Assembly: GCF_014635585.1 (NCBI RefSeq)
Contig: NZ_BMDC01000001.1
Coordinates: 372,001-436,000, forward strand
Length of the DNA stretch: 64,000 nucleotides
Direction: 5' to 3'
From: Rothia aerolata
Lineage (GTDB): Bacteria; Actinomycetota; Actinomycetes; Actinomycetales; Micrococcaceae
Shown: positions 1 through 9,708 of the stretch, in pieces
Numbering within the stretch: position 1 is the first letter of the stretch
Layout of the letters: the number at the start of each line of letters is the position of its first letter
Notes under the pieces: model-generated
The model's database searches: none
What the model saw: only the letters and a program-made list of their open reading frames with translations
What the model was told of the DNA's origin: nothing
Program-made: the position numbers and the translations under genes

Positions 1-635
1 TTGAGGTCGTAGCCACGGGCGTGCTGGGAAGAAACCACCACGGTATCCACGGTCACCGGCCGATCGCCGTCATAACCGAGGGTCACCTGGGTCTTGCCGT
101 CGGGGCGTAGGTCGGGCAGGGTGCCGTTCTTGCGCACCTCGGTCAGACGCTCCGAGAGCCGGTGGGCCAGCCAGATAGGAGCCGGCATCAGCGACTCGGT
201 CTCATTGGTGGCGTAGCCGAACATAATGCCCTGGTCGCCAGCACCCTGGGAGTCCAGGGCATCCTCAGAACCGGTGCGGGCCTCCAACGATGTGTATACA
301 CCATCGTGGATATCCTGCGACTGCTCACCGATAGAAACGGAGACGCCGCAGAACTCACCGTCAAAACCGTGGGTCGATGAGTTGTAGCCAATGTTCAAAA
401 TAGTTTGACGCACAATTGCCGGGATATCCACATATGCCTTGGTGGATACCTCACCGGCAACATGAACCTGGCCGGTGGTAACCATGGTTTCAACCGCAAC
501 GTTTGAGTCGGGGTCTCTCTCTAGCAGAGCATCCAAAATGGAGTCTGAAATCTGGTCGCAGATTTTATCGGGGTGTCCCTCAGTGACAGATTCACTGGTG
601 AACAACCGCAGATGAGAAGTATTAGATGAAGTCAC
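1..635 (-). CDS. metK: S-adenosylmethionine synthetase (5' part, cut by window edge)
   Basis: Makes S-adenosylmethionine from methionine and ATP in the cytoplasm. Reading the minus strand from a GTG at 635 gives about 211 residues of an N-terminal MetK sequence, beginning [17 protein letters not shown] and followed by [13 protein letters not shown] (ATP/methionine binding), then [12 protein letters not shown], the highly conserved MetK signature. The 3' half lies outside the window. There is no clear Shine-Dalgarno site, but a TAAAGT box ends 6 nt before the GTG, so the mRNA may be leaderless. It is the last gene seen of the gmk-rpoZ-coaBC-metK series, an order common in Micrococcaceae. Identification is secure; the exact start is likely but not proven. 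Confidence 0.95.
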   Translation of the reverse strand, partial: MTSSNTSHLRLFTSESVTEGHPDKICDQISDSILDALLERDPDSNVAVETMVTTGQVHVAGEVSTKAYVDIPAIVRQTILNIGYNSSTHGFDGEFCGVSVSIGEQSQDIHDGVYTSLEARTGSEDALDSQGAGDQGIMFGYATNETESLMPAPIWLAHRLSERLTEVRKNGTLPDLRPDGKTQVTLGYDGDRPVTVDTVVVSSQHARGYDL

Positions 636-641
636 GTCTCT

Positions 642-647
642 ACTTTA
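642..647 (-). promoter_or_regulatory. metK: -10 box for metK (leaderless type)
   Basis: On the minus strand TAAAGT is followed by 6 nt and then the GTG start of metK. Transcription would begin at or next to the start codon. A good -35 box is not obvious. One of several such arrangements in this window. Confidence 0.4.
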
Positions 648-675
648 CAATCATTCGCTGTCGACAGACAGGCGA

Positions 676-1920
676 TTACTTTTCGTCAAAATGTTTCGCT
701 ATATGTAGCAGGAGATCCCGCGACACCTGAGCTTTGCTACCGCTTGTTTCAAAAGGTTGCTCGCCGTCCAAGCTCAAAACGGTCAGCGCGTTTTCCTCAG
801 CGCCAAAGCCCTGGCTGAGGCCCACCGTATTGACCGCCAGAAAATCACAGCCCTTCCGCTGCAGTTTCTGCTGGCCCAGCTCTAAGACCGTGTGCTCGGC
901 AGACCCGGTTTCTGCCGCGAAACCGGCAATGAGGGTGGGGCCAAGCTCGGGGTTCTGCTGTCTGCGCACCACCGTCTCTTTGAGAATATCGGGGTTCCGC
1001 ACCAGCCTAATTACCGGGGCGTCGTCGCTGTGCTCGGTCTTCTTGATTTTGTACTCGGCATAATCTGCGGGCTTGAAGTCGGCCACAGCGGCGGCCATCA
1101 CCAGAAGGTCAGCCCCGGCTGAGTACTCAAGCACGGCATCGCGTAGCTCGTCGGCGGTTGAGATGCTTACGGTGGTCAGGTGGGCAGGAACCTCCACCTC
1201 GATGTGACCGTGAATCAGCAGGACATCGGCACCGAGTTGAAGCGCCTGGTCGGCTATTGCGATTCCCTGCTTGCCCGAGGAACGGTTACCCAAAAAACGA
1301 ACAGGGTCCAGCGGCTCCCGAGTTCCGCCGGCGGTCACCACCACGCGGCGTCCTGCAAGGGGCTTGGGGTCAGAGGCACCCTGGGAGGCAGACTCTAGCC
1401 CCAGGTAAGCCATAGCCTCTTCAAAAATGTCTTCGGGCTCAGGAAGTCGGCCTGCACCCGAGTCCGGGCCGGTCAAACGACCTACCGCCGGTTCAATCAC
1501 GTGGTAGCCAAAGTCGCGCAGGGTCGCCACGTTCCGCACCGTCGCCGGATGCTCCCACATCTGCGTGTGCATAGCGGGGGCAAGAATAACCGGCGCGTGG
1601 GTGGTCAGCACGGTAGCAGACAGAAGATCATCGGCCCTACCCTGGGCCAATCGCGCCATGAGGTCGGCAGTTGCCGGAGCAATTACCACGGCATCGGCTT
1701 CTTCAGCCTGACGCACGTGGTTAACCTGGGGTACCCGCTCAAACACCGAGCTCGACACGGGGTTGCCACTGAGAGCCTCAAAGGTGGGCTTACCCACAAA
1801 CTCCAGGGCCGCTTCGGTAGGCATAGCCACGACATCGTGACCAGCCTTGGAGAAAAGACGAAGGAGCACCGTTGCCTTGTAGGCAGCGATACCCCCTCCG
1901 ATTCCAACAACAATACGCAT
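676..1920 (-). CDS. coaBC: bifunctional phosphopantothenoylcysteine decarboxylase / phosphopantothenate-cysteine ligase
   Basis: Performs two consecutive steps of coenzyme A synthesis: ligation of cysteine to 4'-phosphopantothenate (CoaB) and FMN-dependent decarboxylation to phosphopantetheine (CoaC). The 414 residues match the usual full length. The N-terminal flavoprotein domain (about 1-175) shows GIGGGIAAYK at the start, the catalytic His near residue 68, and PAMHTQMW at about 115-122, the actinobacterial form of the PXMNXXMW motif. The C-terminal CoaB domain starts near 190 with VVTAGGTREPLDP and NRSSGKQG and includes AAAVADFKP and the KIKK lysines. It sits between rpoZ and metK with short gaps, so probable co-transcription with rpoZ. 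Confidence 0.96.
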   Translation of the reverse strand: MRIVVGIGGGIAAYKATVLLRLFSKAGHDVVAMPTEAALEFVGKPTFEALSGNPVSSSVFERVPQVNHVRQAEEADAVVIAPATADLMARLAQGRADDLLSATVLTTHAPVILAPAMHTQMWEHPATVRNVATLRDFGYHVIEPAVGRLTGPDSGAGRLPEPEDIFEEAMAYLGLESASQGASDPKPLAGRRVVVTAGGTREPLDPVRFLGNRSSGKQGIAIADQALQLGADVLLIHGHIEVEVPAHLTTVSISTADELRDAVLEYSAGADLLVMAAAVADFKPADYAEYKIKKTEHSDDAPVIRLVRNPDILKETVVRRQQNPELGPTLIAGFAAETGSAEHTVLELGQQKLQRKGCDFLAVNTVGLSQGFGAEENALTVLSLDGEQPFETSGSKAQVSRDLLLHIAKHFDEK

Positions 1921-1941
1921 TGCTAGATTCTCTAAGTTTGT

Positions 1942-2337
1942 TTACTCGTTGTTTTCAGCGTCTGCATCGACGAATTCAACCACGGGCTCTTCACCGAACT
2001 CTTCAGCGTAGAAGTCACCGGTCAAGAAAGCAGATGCCTCTTCCTCGTGGATGAGGTCGCCGTTTTCGTCGAACTTACCGTCTTTAATATGGTGAGCCTC
2101 AATCAGGCCTTCGTTGATTTCACGCATGGCCACAGAGAGGGACTTCTCGTTGGGCTCAGACTCAACCAGAGGGCCAACATGCTCAAAGAGGTTGTCATGC
2201 AGCTGTGAGTAGTAAGCGTTGATCTGGCGGGCACGACGAGCACCGAAAATCACCAGACCGTACTTAGACTCGGCCTTACCAATCAGTGAGTCTGCACTGG
2301 GGTTGATGATTCCTTCTTCATTGTGTGCGTTAGCCAC
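1942..2337 (-). CDS. rpoZ: RNA polymerase omega subunit
   Basis: Small subunit that helps assemble and stabilise RNA polymerase by holding the beta' subunit; it also takes part in the ppGpp response in some bacteria. I place the start at the GTG at 2337 because a GGAG lies 5 nt upstream and the family's conserved region (NPSADSLIGKAESKYGLVIF, then GARRARQIN) begins just after it. This gives 131 residues; the reading frame is open a further 20 codons upstream without family similarity. The C-terminal third is acidic (many E and D), as in other actinobacterial omegas. Upstream lies a 17-bp-stem terminator, so rpoZ-coaBC is probably transcribed separately from, or only by read-through of, gmk. 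Confidence 0.93.
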   Translation of the reverse strand: MANAHNEEGIINPSADSLIGKAESKYGLVIFGARRARQINAYYSQLHDNLFEHVGPLVESEPNEKSLSVAMREINEGLIEAHHIKDGKFDENGDLIHEEEASAFLTGDFYAEEFGEEPVVEFVDADAENNE

Positions 2338-2442
2338 GAATACTCCAATATGTTGATCACTTACAATCGGTTCTGAAGCGCTCTTCAGCGATTGCACAAG
2401 ACAAGGTTAGATTATATCGAACCGCGAGGGATTCGCATATGA

Positions 2443-2485
2443 AAAGTCTGGTGGTCTTGACCATATCACAAGACCACCAGACTTT
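2443..2485 (-). terminator. hairpin terminator between gmk and rpoZ
   Basis: Perfect 17-bp inverted repeat (2443-2459 with 2469-2485, core AGTCTGGTGGTCTTG) around a 9-nt loop. On the minus strand it ends in TTTT, so it can terminate transcription coming from mihF-gmk. Confidence 0.75.
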
Positions 2486-2527
2486 AGGTTCAGAGACTCT
2501 AGACCTATTTCAAAAGGTGGGTTAGCC

Positions 2528-2597
2528 AGCCCGAGCGCGCGGGTCAACCTCCCTTAAACCCCAGCCCCGATGCCAGTTGACCCGACGCGCTCGGGCT
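2528..2597. repeat. GC-rich inverted repeat after gmk
   Basis: Arms 2528-2548 and 2576-2597 (AGCCCGAGCGCG, then GGGTCAAC) match over 21 bp with one extra base in the right arm, around a 28-nt loop. It lies 28 nt after the gmk stop and just before a separate terminator. It has no T run, so a role as mRNA 3'-end structure or a protein site is open. Confidence 0.6.
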
Positions 2598-2624
2598 GCC
2601 TTGTGGGACCTCTTGAATAAGCCT

Positions 2625-3191
2625 CTATTTAAGACCCATGATCTCAATGATTTCCTGGGCCGCCCGCTCCACCGAGTCGTTGACCACGGTGTGGTCGAAC
2701 TCGGGTTCCGCAGCAAGTTCAATCTTGGCTGTATCCAAGCGCTGCTCCTGCTGGGCCTTGGTTTCGGTACCACGATCGGTCAGGCGGCGTACCAGCTCTT
2801 CCCAGCTCGGGGGCGCCAGGAAGATAAAGGTCGAATCGGGCATGCTGTTACGAATCTGACGAGCGCCTTGCAGGTCGATTTCCAGCAAGACGTTCTTGCC
2901 CGACTTCAGGGCGTTTTCAACGTGCAAGCGCATGGTGCCGTAGCGGTAGGAGTTATGAACCTTAGCCCACTCCAGCATCTGGCGGTTGTTCACCATGGAG
3001 TCGAACTCTTCGTCAGAGACAAAGTAGTAGTGCACGCCCTCTTCTTCGCCGGGGCGGGGATCACGGGTAGTAGCGGAGACTGAGAACCACACCTGCGGGT
3101 AGTTTTCGCGAATGTACTGGGAGACGGTTCCCTTGCCCACAGCGGTGGGCCCAGCCAGCACGGTCAGAGTAGGCTTATGGTTCTCAGTCAT
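2625..3191 (-). CDS. gmk: guanylate kinase
   Basis: Phosphorylates GMP to GDP with ATP, needed for GTP, dGTP and (p)ppGpp pools. The start is taken at the ATG at 3191, preceded by AAAGG, because the glycine-rich P-loop GPTAVGKGT then falls at residues 14-22 as is usual for the family; a TTG 42 nt further upstream would run into the mihF gene. The protein is 188 residues with [12 protein letters not shown] (GMP binding), GVHYYFVS and [11 protein letters not shown]. It lies 22 nt after mihF, the standard actinobacterial pairing. Confidence 0.96.
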   Translation of the reverse strand: MTENHKPTLTVLAGPTAVGKGTVSQYIRENYPQVWFSVSATTRDPRPGEEEGVHYYFVSDEEFDSMVNNRQMLEWAKVHNSYRYGTMRLHVENALKSGKNVLLEIDLQGARQIRNSMPDSTFIFLAPPSWEELVRRLTDRGTETKAQQEQRLDTAKIELAAEPEFDHTVVNDSVERAAQEIIEIMGLK

Positions 3192-3213
3192 GGTTTCTAC
3201 CTTTGTTCGCTGT

Positions 3214-3528
3214 CTATCGTTGCAGGTACTCAACCAGAGCGCGCCGCTGGTGAATTCCCAGCCCTCTGAGGCGGCGGGACGGCGCGATGTTAAGTTCTTT
3301 AAGGATAGCCTCTGCGCGTACTTCTCCGATACTGGGAAGAGCCATCAGCAAATCCGTTACCTTTAGTCTACTCACAGCCTCGTCTGTTTCTGAACGTTTC
3401 AACACGTCAGCGATGCTTGTTTCGCGGTTTTTAATAGCCTCTTTAACCTCGGCACGAACGGTACGTGCCTGCTTGGCCTTCTCGCGCGCAGCGGCGCGTT
3501 CTTCTTCGGTCAGGGGGCGCAGTGCCAT
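3214..3528 (-). CDS. mihF: actinobacterial integration host factor
   Basis: A nucleoid-associated DNA-binding protein (mIHF/sIHF family) found only in Actinobacteria; it bends and condenses DNA and is needed for integration of some mycobacteriophages. The 104 residues start [14 protein letters not shown], have an N-terminal charged helix and then a helix-two-turn-helix region ([17 protein letters not shown], then RRLRGLG) that matches the family. The ATG at 3528 has AGAGGA upstream. It heads a mihF-gmk unit and is separated from the pyr operon by a hairpin at 3620-3650. Confidence 0.94.
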   Translation of the reverse strand: MALRPLTEEERAAAREKAKQARTVRAEVKEAIKNRETSIADVLKRSETDEAVSRLKVTDLLMALPSIGEVRAEAILKELNIAPSRRLRGLGIHQRRALVEYLQR

Positions 3529-3619
3529 AACAAATTCCTCTTTAATATGCGAAAAATGATTACTTAAATAATGCGAATTAATGTTTGAGGAGCTTACTTA
3601 ATAAACGTATTTAGAAAGC

Positions 3620-3650
3620 AGTGCCTACACCCTGATCAGGTGCAGGCACT
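3620..3650 (-). terminator. probable terminator of the pyr operon
   Basis: Imperfect 12-bp stem (AGTGCCTACACC with GGTGCAGGCACT, one mismatch) around CTGATCA, in the 246-nt gap between the pyrF stop and mihF. The T run on the minus strand is weak (GCTTTCT), so efficiency is uncertain. Apart from this hairpin and an AT-rich mihF leader nothing else is visible in the gap. Confidence 0.5.
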
Positions 3651-3774
3651 TGCTCCAGGCAGTATCTAAAACTACCAGCTCTAATGGCAAAATACATAAA
3701 TTACCGATGAGTAAAGGAAGTATTTCCCCTAACCACAGAGCCTAATATACATTCTTCAGGCAGTTTGTAGCCTT

Positions 3775-4629
3775 TTATTTATTCCGCGCCGAAACTAAGT
3801 CAGCATTTGCCGCCTCGATTTTCTCTACCAAAGCTTGAGCTGTCGGCCCGGCCTGCAAAATTCCCCGGCTAGAATTGACCACTACCTGGTCTTCTACCCC
3901 GGCAAAAACTGCATAGAGATCTTTGGCACTGGCCCCCTGAGCACCGTAGCCCGGTGCCAGAATAGGGCCGTTGAAGGTCGAAAGGTCTATCTGAAGCTCC
4001 TTCAGTGCCCTGCCGACGGTAGCCCCCACTACCAGACCGCAGGGCCCCATGTTCAGAAAGTCCCGGGCATTGTTCTCTGCCACGGCAGAGGCAATAATCT
4101 GAGCAGCAACAGAACGTTCTCCGCCGACATGCTGCACGGTTTTACCCTCGGGATTAGAGGTCAGCGCTAGAACAAAGGTTCCCCTCTGCTGTTCATGGGC
4201 CAGATCTAGGGCCGGGCGCAGGGACTCAAAACCCAGGTAGGGGCTCAGCGTTACCGAATCACTGGCCAGGGGTGACTTCTCCCCCAGCCAGGCATCGGCA
4301 TAGGCCTGCATAGTTGAACCAATATCGCCGCGCTTGGCATCGGCTACCACCAGCAGCGACCGAGAGCGGGCCTCAGCCAGCAGCGACTCCAGCACCGCCA
4401 GGCCAACAGAGCCGTGGCGCTCAAAAAGTGCAACCTGCGGCTTCAGGAGGGCGACCCGCCCCGCCGCCGCCTCAAGCACAGTTGCACAGAAAGACTCCAG
4501 CCCAGCGGCGTCGTCCTCAAGTCCCCACTGCTCCAGCAGGCCGGGATGGGGATCAACTCCCACACACAAGGGGCCGTACTGCCCCATTGCCAGTGCCAGC
4601 TGATCCCCGAAACCGAGAGCCTTAGTCAT
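3775..4629 (-). CDS. pyrF: orotidine 5'-phosphate decarboxylase
   Basis: Last step of UMP synthesis: decarboxylates OMP to UMP. The 284-residue length and the sequence (GVDPHPGLL near 24-32, [10 protein letters not shown] at 97-106 with the catalytic Asp-Lys-Asp) fit the long type 2 subfamily found in Actinobacteria. Its ATG at 4629 overlaps the carB stop by 8 nt, so translation is probably coupled to carB. It is the last gene of the pyr operon and shares its PyrR control. Confidence 0.95.
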   Translation of the reverse strand: MTKALGFGDQLALAMGQYGPLCVGVDPHPGLLEQWGLEDDAAGLESFCATVLEAAAGRVALLKPQVALFERHGSVGLAVLESLLAEARSRSLLVVADAKRGDIGSTMQAYADAWLGEKSPLASDSVTLSPYLGFESLRPALDLAHEQQRGTFVLALTSNPEGKTVQHVGGERSVAAQIIASAVAENNARDFLNMGPCGLVVGATVGRALKELQIDLSTFNGPILAPGYGAQGASAKDLYAVFAGVEDQVVVNSSRGILQAGPTAQALVEKIEAANADLVSARNK

Positions 4630-7600
4630 GGGAACCCCGCTCAGCCTGCGCTGCTTCTAGGGACCGGCTGTGCTCCTGCAGGCTCAGGATGTCCCAGGTG
4701 AACTCGCGCAGGGCGTTGATCGCCTGCACTGCCGCGCCGAACTCGGAAACGGTGGTCATAATCGGGCAGCCGACCGAGGTGGCTGCCGCGCGGATCTCGT
4801 AGCCGTCGCCGCGGGCCTGACCACCCGAGGGGGTGTTAAAGATCAGGTTGATTTCTCCGTCTGCCACCATATCGACGATGGAGCGCTGCCCCTCAGCGGT
4901 CTCGGCAATCTTGGATACAACGGTGGACTTGACGCCGTTGCGCTTGAGCACATCGGCGGTGCCGCCGGTCGAGACAATCTCGAAGCCGTACTGCTGAAGC
5001 ATCTTCACGTAGATGATGGAGTTGCGCTTGTCGCGGTTAGACACCGAAACGAAGGCCTTACCCGAGGTGGGGAGCTTAACCCCGGCAGCGGTTTCAGCCT
5101 TGGCGAAGGCGGTATCGAAGTGCTTGTCAAGGCCCATGACCTCACCGGTTGAGCGCATCTCGGGGCCCAGCAGGGAGTCCACCACCACACCGGCGGGAGT
5201 GCGGAAGCGGCTGAAGGGAAGCACGGCCTCCTTGACAGCAATGGGAGTCTCATCGGGCAGGCTGGCGCCGTCCATATTCTTGGGCAGAACACCGTCGGCC
5301 TTGAGCTCGGCGATGGTCTTGCCGGTTCCAATCAGCGCCGCTGCCTTGGCCAGCTGAACGCCGGTTGCCTTGGAGACAAAGGGAACCGTACGGGAAGCTC
5401 GCGGATTAGCCTCAATCACGTAGAGAATCTCAGAGGCCACCGCAAACTGGATGTTGATCAGACCGGCTACACCCACGCCCTCAGCGATCTTGCGGGTTGC
5501 CTCCTTCACCCGGGAGATAATGTCGGGGCTCAGGGTAACCGGGGGCAGGGTGCAGGCGGAGTCACCGGAGTGAATACCGGCCTCTTCGATGTGCTCCATG
5601 ACGCCGCCCAGGTAGAGTTCCTGCCCGTCATAGAGGGCATCGACGTCAATCTCCACAGCATCTTCAAGGAACTTGTCAATCAGAGCCGGCTGAGACGGTG
5701 AGACCTCGGTGGCGTTCTCCAGGTAACGGGCCAGGTTTGCCTCGTCATAGACGATTTCCATGCCGCGGCCGCCCAGCACGTAGGAGGGGCGCACCAGCAC
5801 GGGGTAGCCGATTTCATCGGCAATCTTCTTGGCGCTCTCGAAGGTAAAGGCGGTGCCGTTCTTGGGCGAAACCAGGCCGGCTTCTTCCAGCACGCGGGAG
5901 AACTCGCCGCGGTCTTCTGCCAGATCAATAGCCTCGGGGGTGGTACCCAGAATCGGAATACCGGCGTCCTTGAGTTCCTTAGCCAGCTTCAGTGGGGTCT
6001 GGCCGCCCAGCTGCACGAAGACGCCGAGCAGGCCGCCGGTGCGTCGCTCCGACTCCACGATTTCCAGCACGTCTTCCAAGGTCAGCGGTTCAAAGTAGAG
6101 GCGGGTGGAGATGTCGTAGTCGGTCGAGACAGTCTCGGGGTTGCAGTTGACCATGACCGTCTCATAGCCTGCCTCACGCAGAACCATCGAGGCGTGCACA
6201 CAGGAGTAGTCGAACTCAATACCCTGACCAATACGGTTGGGGCCCGAACCCAGAATCATGATGGAGGGCTTCTCGTGGGGCTGCACCTCATCTTCCTGGT
6301 CGTAGGAAGAATAGTGGTAGGGAGTAAATGCCTCAAACTCCGCAGCACAGGTGTCCACGGTCTTGAAGACCGGGCGAATACCTAGAGCGTGGCGGATACC
6401 GCGCACAACTTCCTCGCGGTAGCCCACGATTTCGGCAATCTGGGCGTCGGAGAAGCCGTGGCGCTTAGCCAGGGTCAGGGTCTGCTCATCCAGGTTCTTG
6501 TGGTCTGCGACCTCTGCCGCTACCTCGTTGAGCAGCACCAGCTGGTCGAGGAACCAGGGGTCAATCTTGGTCGCCTCAAAAACCTGCTCAACGCTGGCAC
6601 CGGCAAAGAGTGCCCGCTGAACCTGGTGAATCCGCTCGGTAGTGGGAGTCTTGATAGCCTCCAGCAGCTCCTCCACCGATTCGTCGTCCTTCACCGGGGC
6701 AAAGGAGAAAGCTGAGCCCTTCTGTTCCAGCGACCGCATGGCCTTCTGCAGGGCCTCGGTGAAGTTGCGGCCCAGAGCCATGGCCTCGCCCACTGACTTC
6801 ATGGTGGTGGTTAGGGTGGGGTCAGCCGCCGGGAACTTCTCAAAGGCAAAGCGGGGAACCTTAACCACCACGTAGTCAAGGGTCGGCTCGAAGGAAGCGG
6901 GGGTCTTCTGGGTGATGTCGTTGGGGATTTCGTCCAGGGTGTAGCCCAGCGAAAGCTTGGTGGCAATCTTAGCAATCGGGAAGCCGGTTGCCTTAGAAGC
7001 CAGGGCCGAAGAGCGAGACACGCGGGGGTTCATCTCGATAACGATCACGCGGCCGGTGGCCGGGTCGATAGCGAACTGGATGTTGCAGCCGCCGGTATCA
7101 ACGCCTACCTCGCGGATAACGTTGATGGCGATGTCGCGCAGCTTCTGGAACTCGCGGTCGGTCAGGGTCAGCGCCGGGGCCACGGTGATGGAGTCGCCGG
7201 TGTGAACACCCACCGGGTCGAAGTTCTCGATGGAACAGACAACCACCACGTTGTCGTTCTTATCGCGCATCATCTCCAGCTCGTATTCCTTCCAGCCCAG
7301 AATGGACTCTTCCAGAAGTACCTCGCTGGTGGGGCTGTACTGAATACCGGCACCGGCAATGCGGTAAAGATCTTCTTCGTTGTAGGCCATACCCGATCCA
7401 AGACCACCCATGGTGAAGGAGGGGCGAACCACCATCGGGTAGCCCAGCTTCTCGGCGGCGGCCAGAGCCTCTTCCATGGAGTGGACAATCTCAGAGCGGG
7501 CTGACTCGCCGCCGGCGCGCTCCACCACACCCTTGAAGGCCTCGCGGTCTTCACCGAGGTTAATGGCCTCGATGTTGGCGCCAATCAGCTCTACCCCGTA

Positions 7601-7930
7601 CTTTTCGAGGGTGCCCGCCTCATCCAGGGCAATGGCGGCGTTCAGCGCGGTCTGCCCGCCAAGGGTCGGCAAAATAGCATCGGGCTCTTCCTTGGCAATC
7701 ACCCGCTCCAATACCTCGGGGGTAATGGGTTCAATGTAGGTTGCATCGGCAAACTCGGGGTCGGTCATAATGGTTGCCGGGTTGGAGTTCACCAGAATAA
7801 CGCGCACACCTTCTTCTTTAAGAACGCGCAGCGCCTGGGTACCCGAGTAGTCAAACTCCGCTGCCTGCCCAATCACAATGGGGCCAGAACCAATAACCAG
7901 AACGGAGTTGAGATCTTTTCTGCGTGGCAT
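4622..7930 (-). CDS. carB: carbamoyl-phosphate synthase large subunit
   Basis: Makes carbamoyl phosphate from bicarbonate, ATP and ammonia passed from CarA; the product feeds pyrimidine and arginine synthesis. At 1102 residues it is full length. The two homologous ATP-grasp halves are plain: the first opens with [18 protein letters not shown] near residue 14, the second with [16 protein letters not shown] near 566. The C-terminal methylglyoxal-synthase-like domain (from about 955, VSNRDKRN and STGGTADVL) is the allosteric region. It starts 27 nt after carA and overlaps pyrF by 8 nt. Confidence 0.98.
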   Translation of the reverse strand: MPRRKDLNSVLVIGSGPIVIGQAAEFDYSGTQALRVLKEEGVRVILVNSNPATIMTDPEFADATYIEPITPEVLERVIAKEEPDAILPTLGGQTALNAAIALDEAGTLEKYGVELIGANIEAINLGEDREAFKGVVERAGGESARSEIVHSMEEALAAAEKLGYPMVVRPSFTMGGLGSGMAYNEEDLYRIAGAGIQYSPTSEVLLEESILGWKEYELEMMRDKNDNVVVVCSIENFDPVGVHTGDSITVAPALTLTDREFQKLRDIAINVIREVGVDTGGCNIQFAIDPATGRVIVIEMNPRVSRSSALASKATGFPIAKIATKLSLGYTLDEIPNDITQKTPASFEPTLDYVVVKVPRFAFEKFPAADPTLTTTMKSVGEAMALGRNFTEALQKAMRSLEQKGSAFSFAPVKDDESVEELLEAIKTPTTERIHQVQRALFAGASVEQVFEATKIDPWFLDQLVLLNEVAAEVADHKNLDEQTLTLAKRHGFSDAQIAEIVGYREEVVRGIRHALGIRPVFKTVDTCAAEFEAFTPYHYSSYDQEDEVQPHEKPSIMILGSGPNRIGQGIEFDYSCVHASMVLREAGYETVMVNCNPETVSTDYDISTRLYFEPLTLEDVLEIVESERRTGGLLGVFVQLGGQTPLKLAKELKDAGIPILGTTPEAIDLAEDRGEFSRVLEEAGLVSPKNGTAFTFESAKKIADEIGYPVLVRPSYVLGGRGMEIVYDEANLARYLENATEVSPSQPALIDKFLEDAVEIDVDALYDGQELYLGGVMEHIEEAGIHSGDSACTLPPVTLSPDIISRVKEATRKIAEGVGVAGLINIQFAVASEILYVIEANPRASRTVPFVSKATGVQLAKAAALIGTGKTIAELKADGVLPKNMDGASLPDETPIAVKEAVLPFSRFRTPAGVVVDSLLGPEMRSTGEVMGLDKHFDTAFAKAETAAGVKLPTSGKAFVSVSNRDKRNSIIYVKMLQQYGFEIVSTGGTADVLKRNGVKSTVVSKIAETAEGQRSIVDMVADGEINLIFNTPSGGQARGDGYEIRAAATSVGCPIMTTVSEFGAAVQAINALREFTWDILSLQEHSRSLEAAQAERGSHD

Positions 7931-7957
7931 AGTCTTTATCTTTCCTTGAACTCGTAA

Positions 7958-9121
7958 CTAGTTTTTGGTGCTCAGCATCAAATCGATAAAACGGTCAAAC
8001 AGGTAGGCGGCGTCGTGGGGACCGGCCGCGGCTTCGGGGTGGTACTGCACCGAGAAGGCGGGAATGTCCAGGCAGCGCAGACCCTCCACGACGTCGTCGT
8101 TGAGGCCCACGTGCGAGACCTCCACTTTGCCGAACTCGGCGTTGGGGGCGGTGACGGCGCCGGTTAGCGGGGCGTCTACGGCGAAACCGTGGTTCTGGGC
8201 GGTGATTTCCACCTTGCCGGTGGTGCGGTCCATCACCGGCTGGTTGATACCGCGGTGGCCGAACTTCAGCTTGTAGGTGCCAAAGCCCAGGGCCCGGCCC
8301 AGCAGCTGGTTGCCGAAGCAGATACCGAAGAAGGGGGTGCCCTGGCGCAGTACAGACTGCAACAGCTCCACCTGGGTGTCTGCGGTGGCGGGGTCACCGG
8401 GGCCGTTGGAGAAGAATACGCCGTCGGGCCCAATAGCGTTGATTTCATCCAGGGTCACGGTAGCGGGAACAACGTGCACCCTAATACCGCGTTCTGCGAA
8501 GCGCACGGGGGTCATGGACTTGATACCGAGGTCCACAGCCACCAGGGTTCCGCGCACCTCACCCTCAAAACCGTGGTCACTGGGTTCAATCACGTAGGCG
8601 GAGTCAATCGAGACTGAATCTGCCAGGTTCTGACCAGCCATCTCTGCGGAGGAACGCACCTCATCGAGAAGCTCCTTCTCGCTGCGCTGGGCCTCAGCAC
8701 CAGAGAAGATACCGGCCCGCATGGAACCTGAGCTGCGCAGGCGGCGGGTCAGTGCCCGGGTATCAATTCCCTCGATGCCCACAATGCTCTGCTCTTTCAG
8801 GTGGTCTTCAAGGCTCTGCTCGGAGCGCCAGTTAGAGGGGCGGCGGGCTGCATCGCGCACCACGTAGCCGGCAACCCAAATCTTGCGGGATTCCGCGTCT
8901 TCTGCGTTCACGCCGGTGTTGCCAATGTGGGGGGCGGTTTGGACGACGATCTGCCCTGCGTAGGAGGGGTCGGTTAGGGTCTCCTGATAGCCGGTCATAC
9001 CGGTGGAAAAGACAGCTTCACCCAGGGTCTTTCCTTCCCGGCCGTAGGCTTTTCCTTGGAAGACGGTACCGTCTTCCAAAACGAGCAATGCAACACTGGA
9101 ATTCTTGGCCAGGTGTGTCAT
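7958..9121 (-). CDS. carA: carbamoyl-phosphate synthase small subunit (glutaminase)
   Basis: Hydrolyses glutamine and channels ammonia to CarB. The 387 residues comprise the CarA-specific N-terminal domain ([36 protein letters not shown]) and a class I glutamine amidotransferase domain with the nucleophile in [14 protein letters not shown] and the His-Glu pair in [12 protein letters not shown]. The SNGPGDP oxyanion loop is present. It lies between the PH-like membrane protein gene and carB in the pyr operon. Confidence 0.98.
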   Translation of the reverse strand: MTHLAKNSSVALLVLEDGTVFQGKAYGREGKTLGEAVFSTGMTGYQETLTDPSYAGQIVVQTAPHIGNTGVNAEDAESRKIWVAGYVVRDAARRPSNWRSEQSLEDHLKEQSIVGIEGIDTRALTRRLRSSGSMRAGIFSGAEAQRSEKELLDEVRSSAEMAGQNLADSVSIDSAYVIEPSDHGFEGEVRGTLVAVDLGIKSMTPVRFAERGIRVHVVPATVTLDEINAIGPDGVFFSNGPGDPATADTQVELLQSVLRQGTPFFGICFGNQLLGRALGFGTYKLKFGHRGINQPVMDRTTGKVEITAQNHGFAVDAPLTGAVTAPNAEFGKVEVSHVGLNDDVVEGLRCLDIPAFSVQYHPEAAAGPHDAAYLFDRFIDLMLSTKN

Positions 9122-9160
9122 GTTGAATTTCCTTATCTGCGTGGTGTCGCTGAAATCTGG

Positions 9161-9673
9161 TTATCGAGATGCGAGAGGTTGATCTGAAACTGTCTGGATT
9201 GCTTCAAGCAGGGAACCCTTATCTTCTGCGTAGCGGGTGCGGAAGCCGGTGTCCACCGCCTTGCCGTTGAAGTTCCAGGTCACTACCACCAGCCCGTCTT
9301 TTTCTACGAACTTACCGCTCATACCGGACTCGGTGCGCGCACCAGTGAGGTCTTCGGCAGGAATCCAAATATCCCGGCTTCCTTCGCGGGCGATAAGCAC
9401 AGCATCGCTGAAGACGAAGAAGTGGGATACCGCCTTATAGCCGAGGGAGTCAACGGCTATGCGGTCTAGCCAGTCGCCCTCGCTGGTGGTGGCAACATAG
9501 GTGCCGGGGAAAACCGCCAGGGGTTCAATGGATTCGTAACGGGCAGGAACCTCAGCTAGCCTCCCCCAGTCGCTCTGTCGCTTTTTGCGATTGTTCCAGC
9601 CCCAGACGATCAGGGCCAGGGCAATCACAATCAGGACGCCGCTGATGAGGGCGGTTGCTAGCTTAGGATCCAT
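9161..9673 (-). CDS. PH-like domain membrane protein in the pyr operon
   Basis: Function unknown. The 170-residue protein has one N-terminal membrane helix (about 7-26, ALISGVLIVIALALIVWGW), a short basic stretch (NNRKKRQ), then a soluble beta-rich region resembling the PH-like domains annotated at this position in other Micrococcaceae: PGTYVATTSEGDWLDRIA, GSRDIWIPAEDLTGAR and VVTWNFNGKAVDTGFRT. The orientation predicts the soluble part in the cytoplasm. It lies between pyrC (35 nt) and carA (39 nt), so it is transcribed with the pyrimidine genes. A link to uracil or carbamoyl phosphate metabolism is only a guess from position. Confidence 0.8.
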   Translation of the reverse strand: MDPKLATALISGVLIVIALALIVWGWNNRKKRQSDWGRLAEVPARYESIEPLAVFPGTYVATTSEGDWLDRIAVDSLGYKAVSHFFVFSDAVLIAREGSRDIWIPAEDLTGARTESGMSGKFVEKDGLVVVTWNFNGKAVDTGFRTRYAEDKGSLLEAIQTVSDQPLASR

Positions 9674-9708
9674 CTCAACCTTCTTCTTTGATTTTCTTCC
9701 GAGAATAA

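Noticed and set aside
5005-5331. Long open frames opposite or out of frame in carB, nrdE, rarA, aspS and similar genes
   Set aside because: Shadows of highly biased coding sequence; no homology-like motifs and fully covered by well-supported genes.
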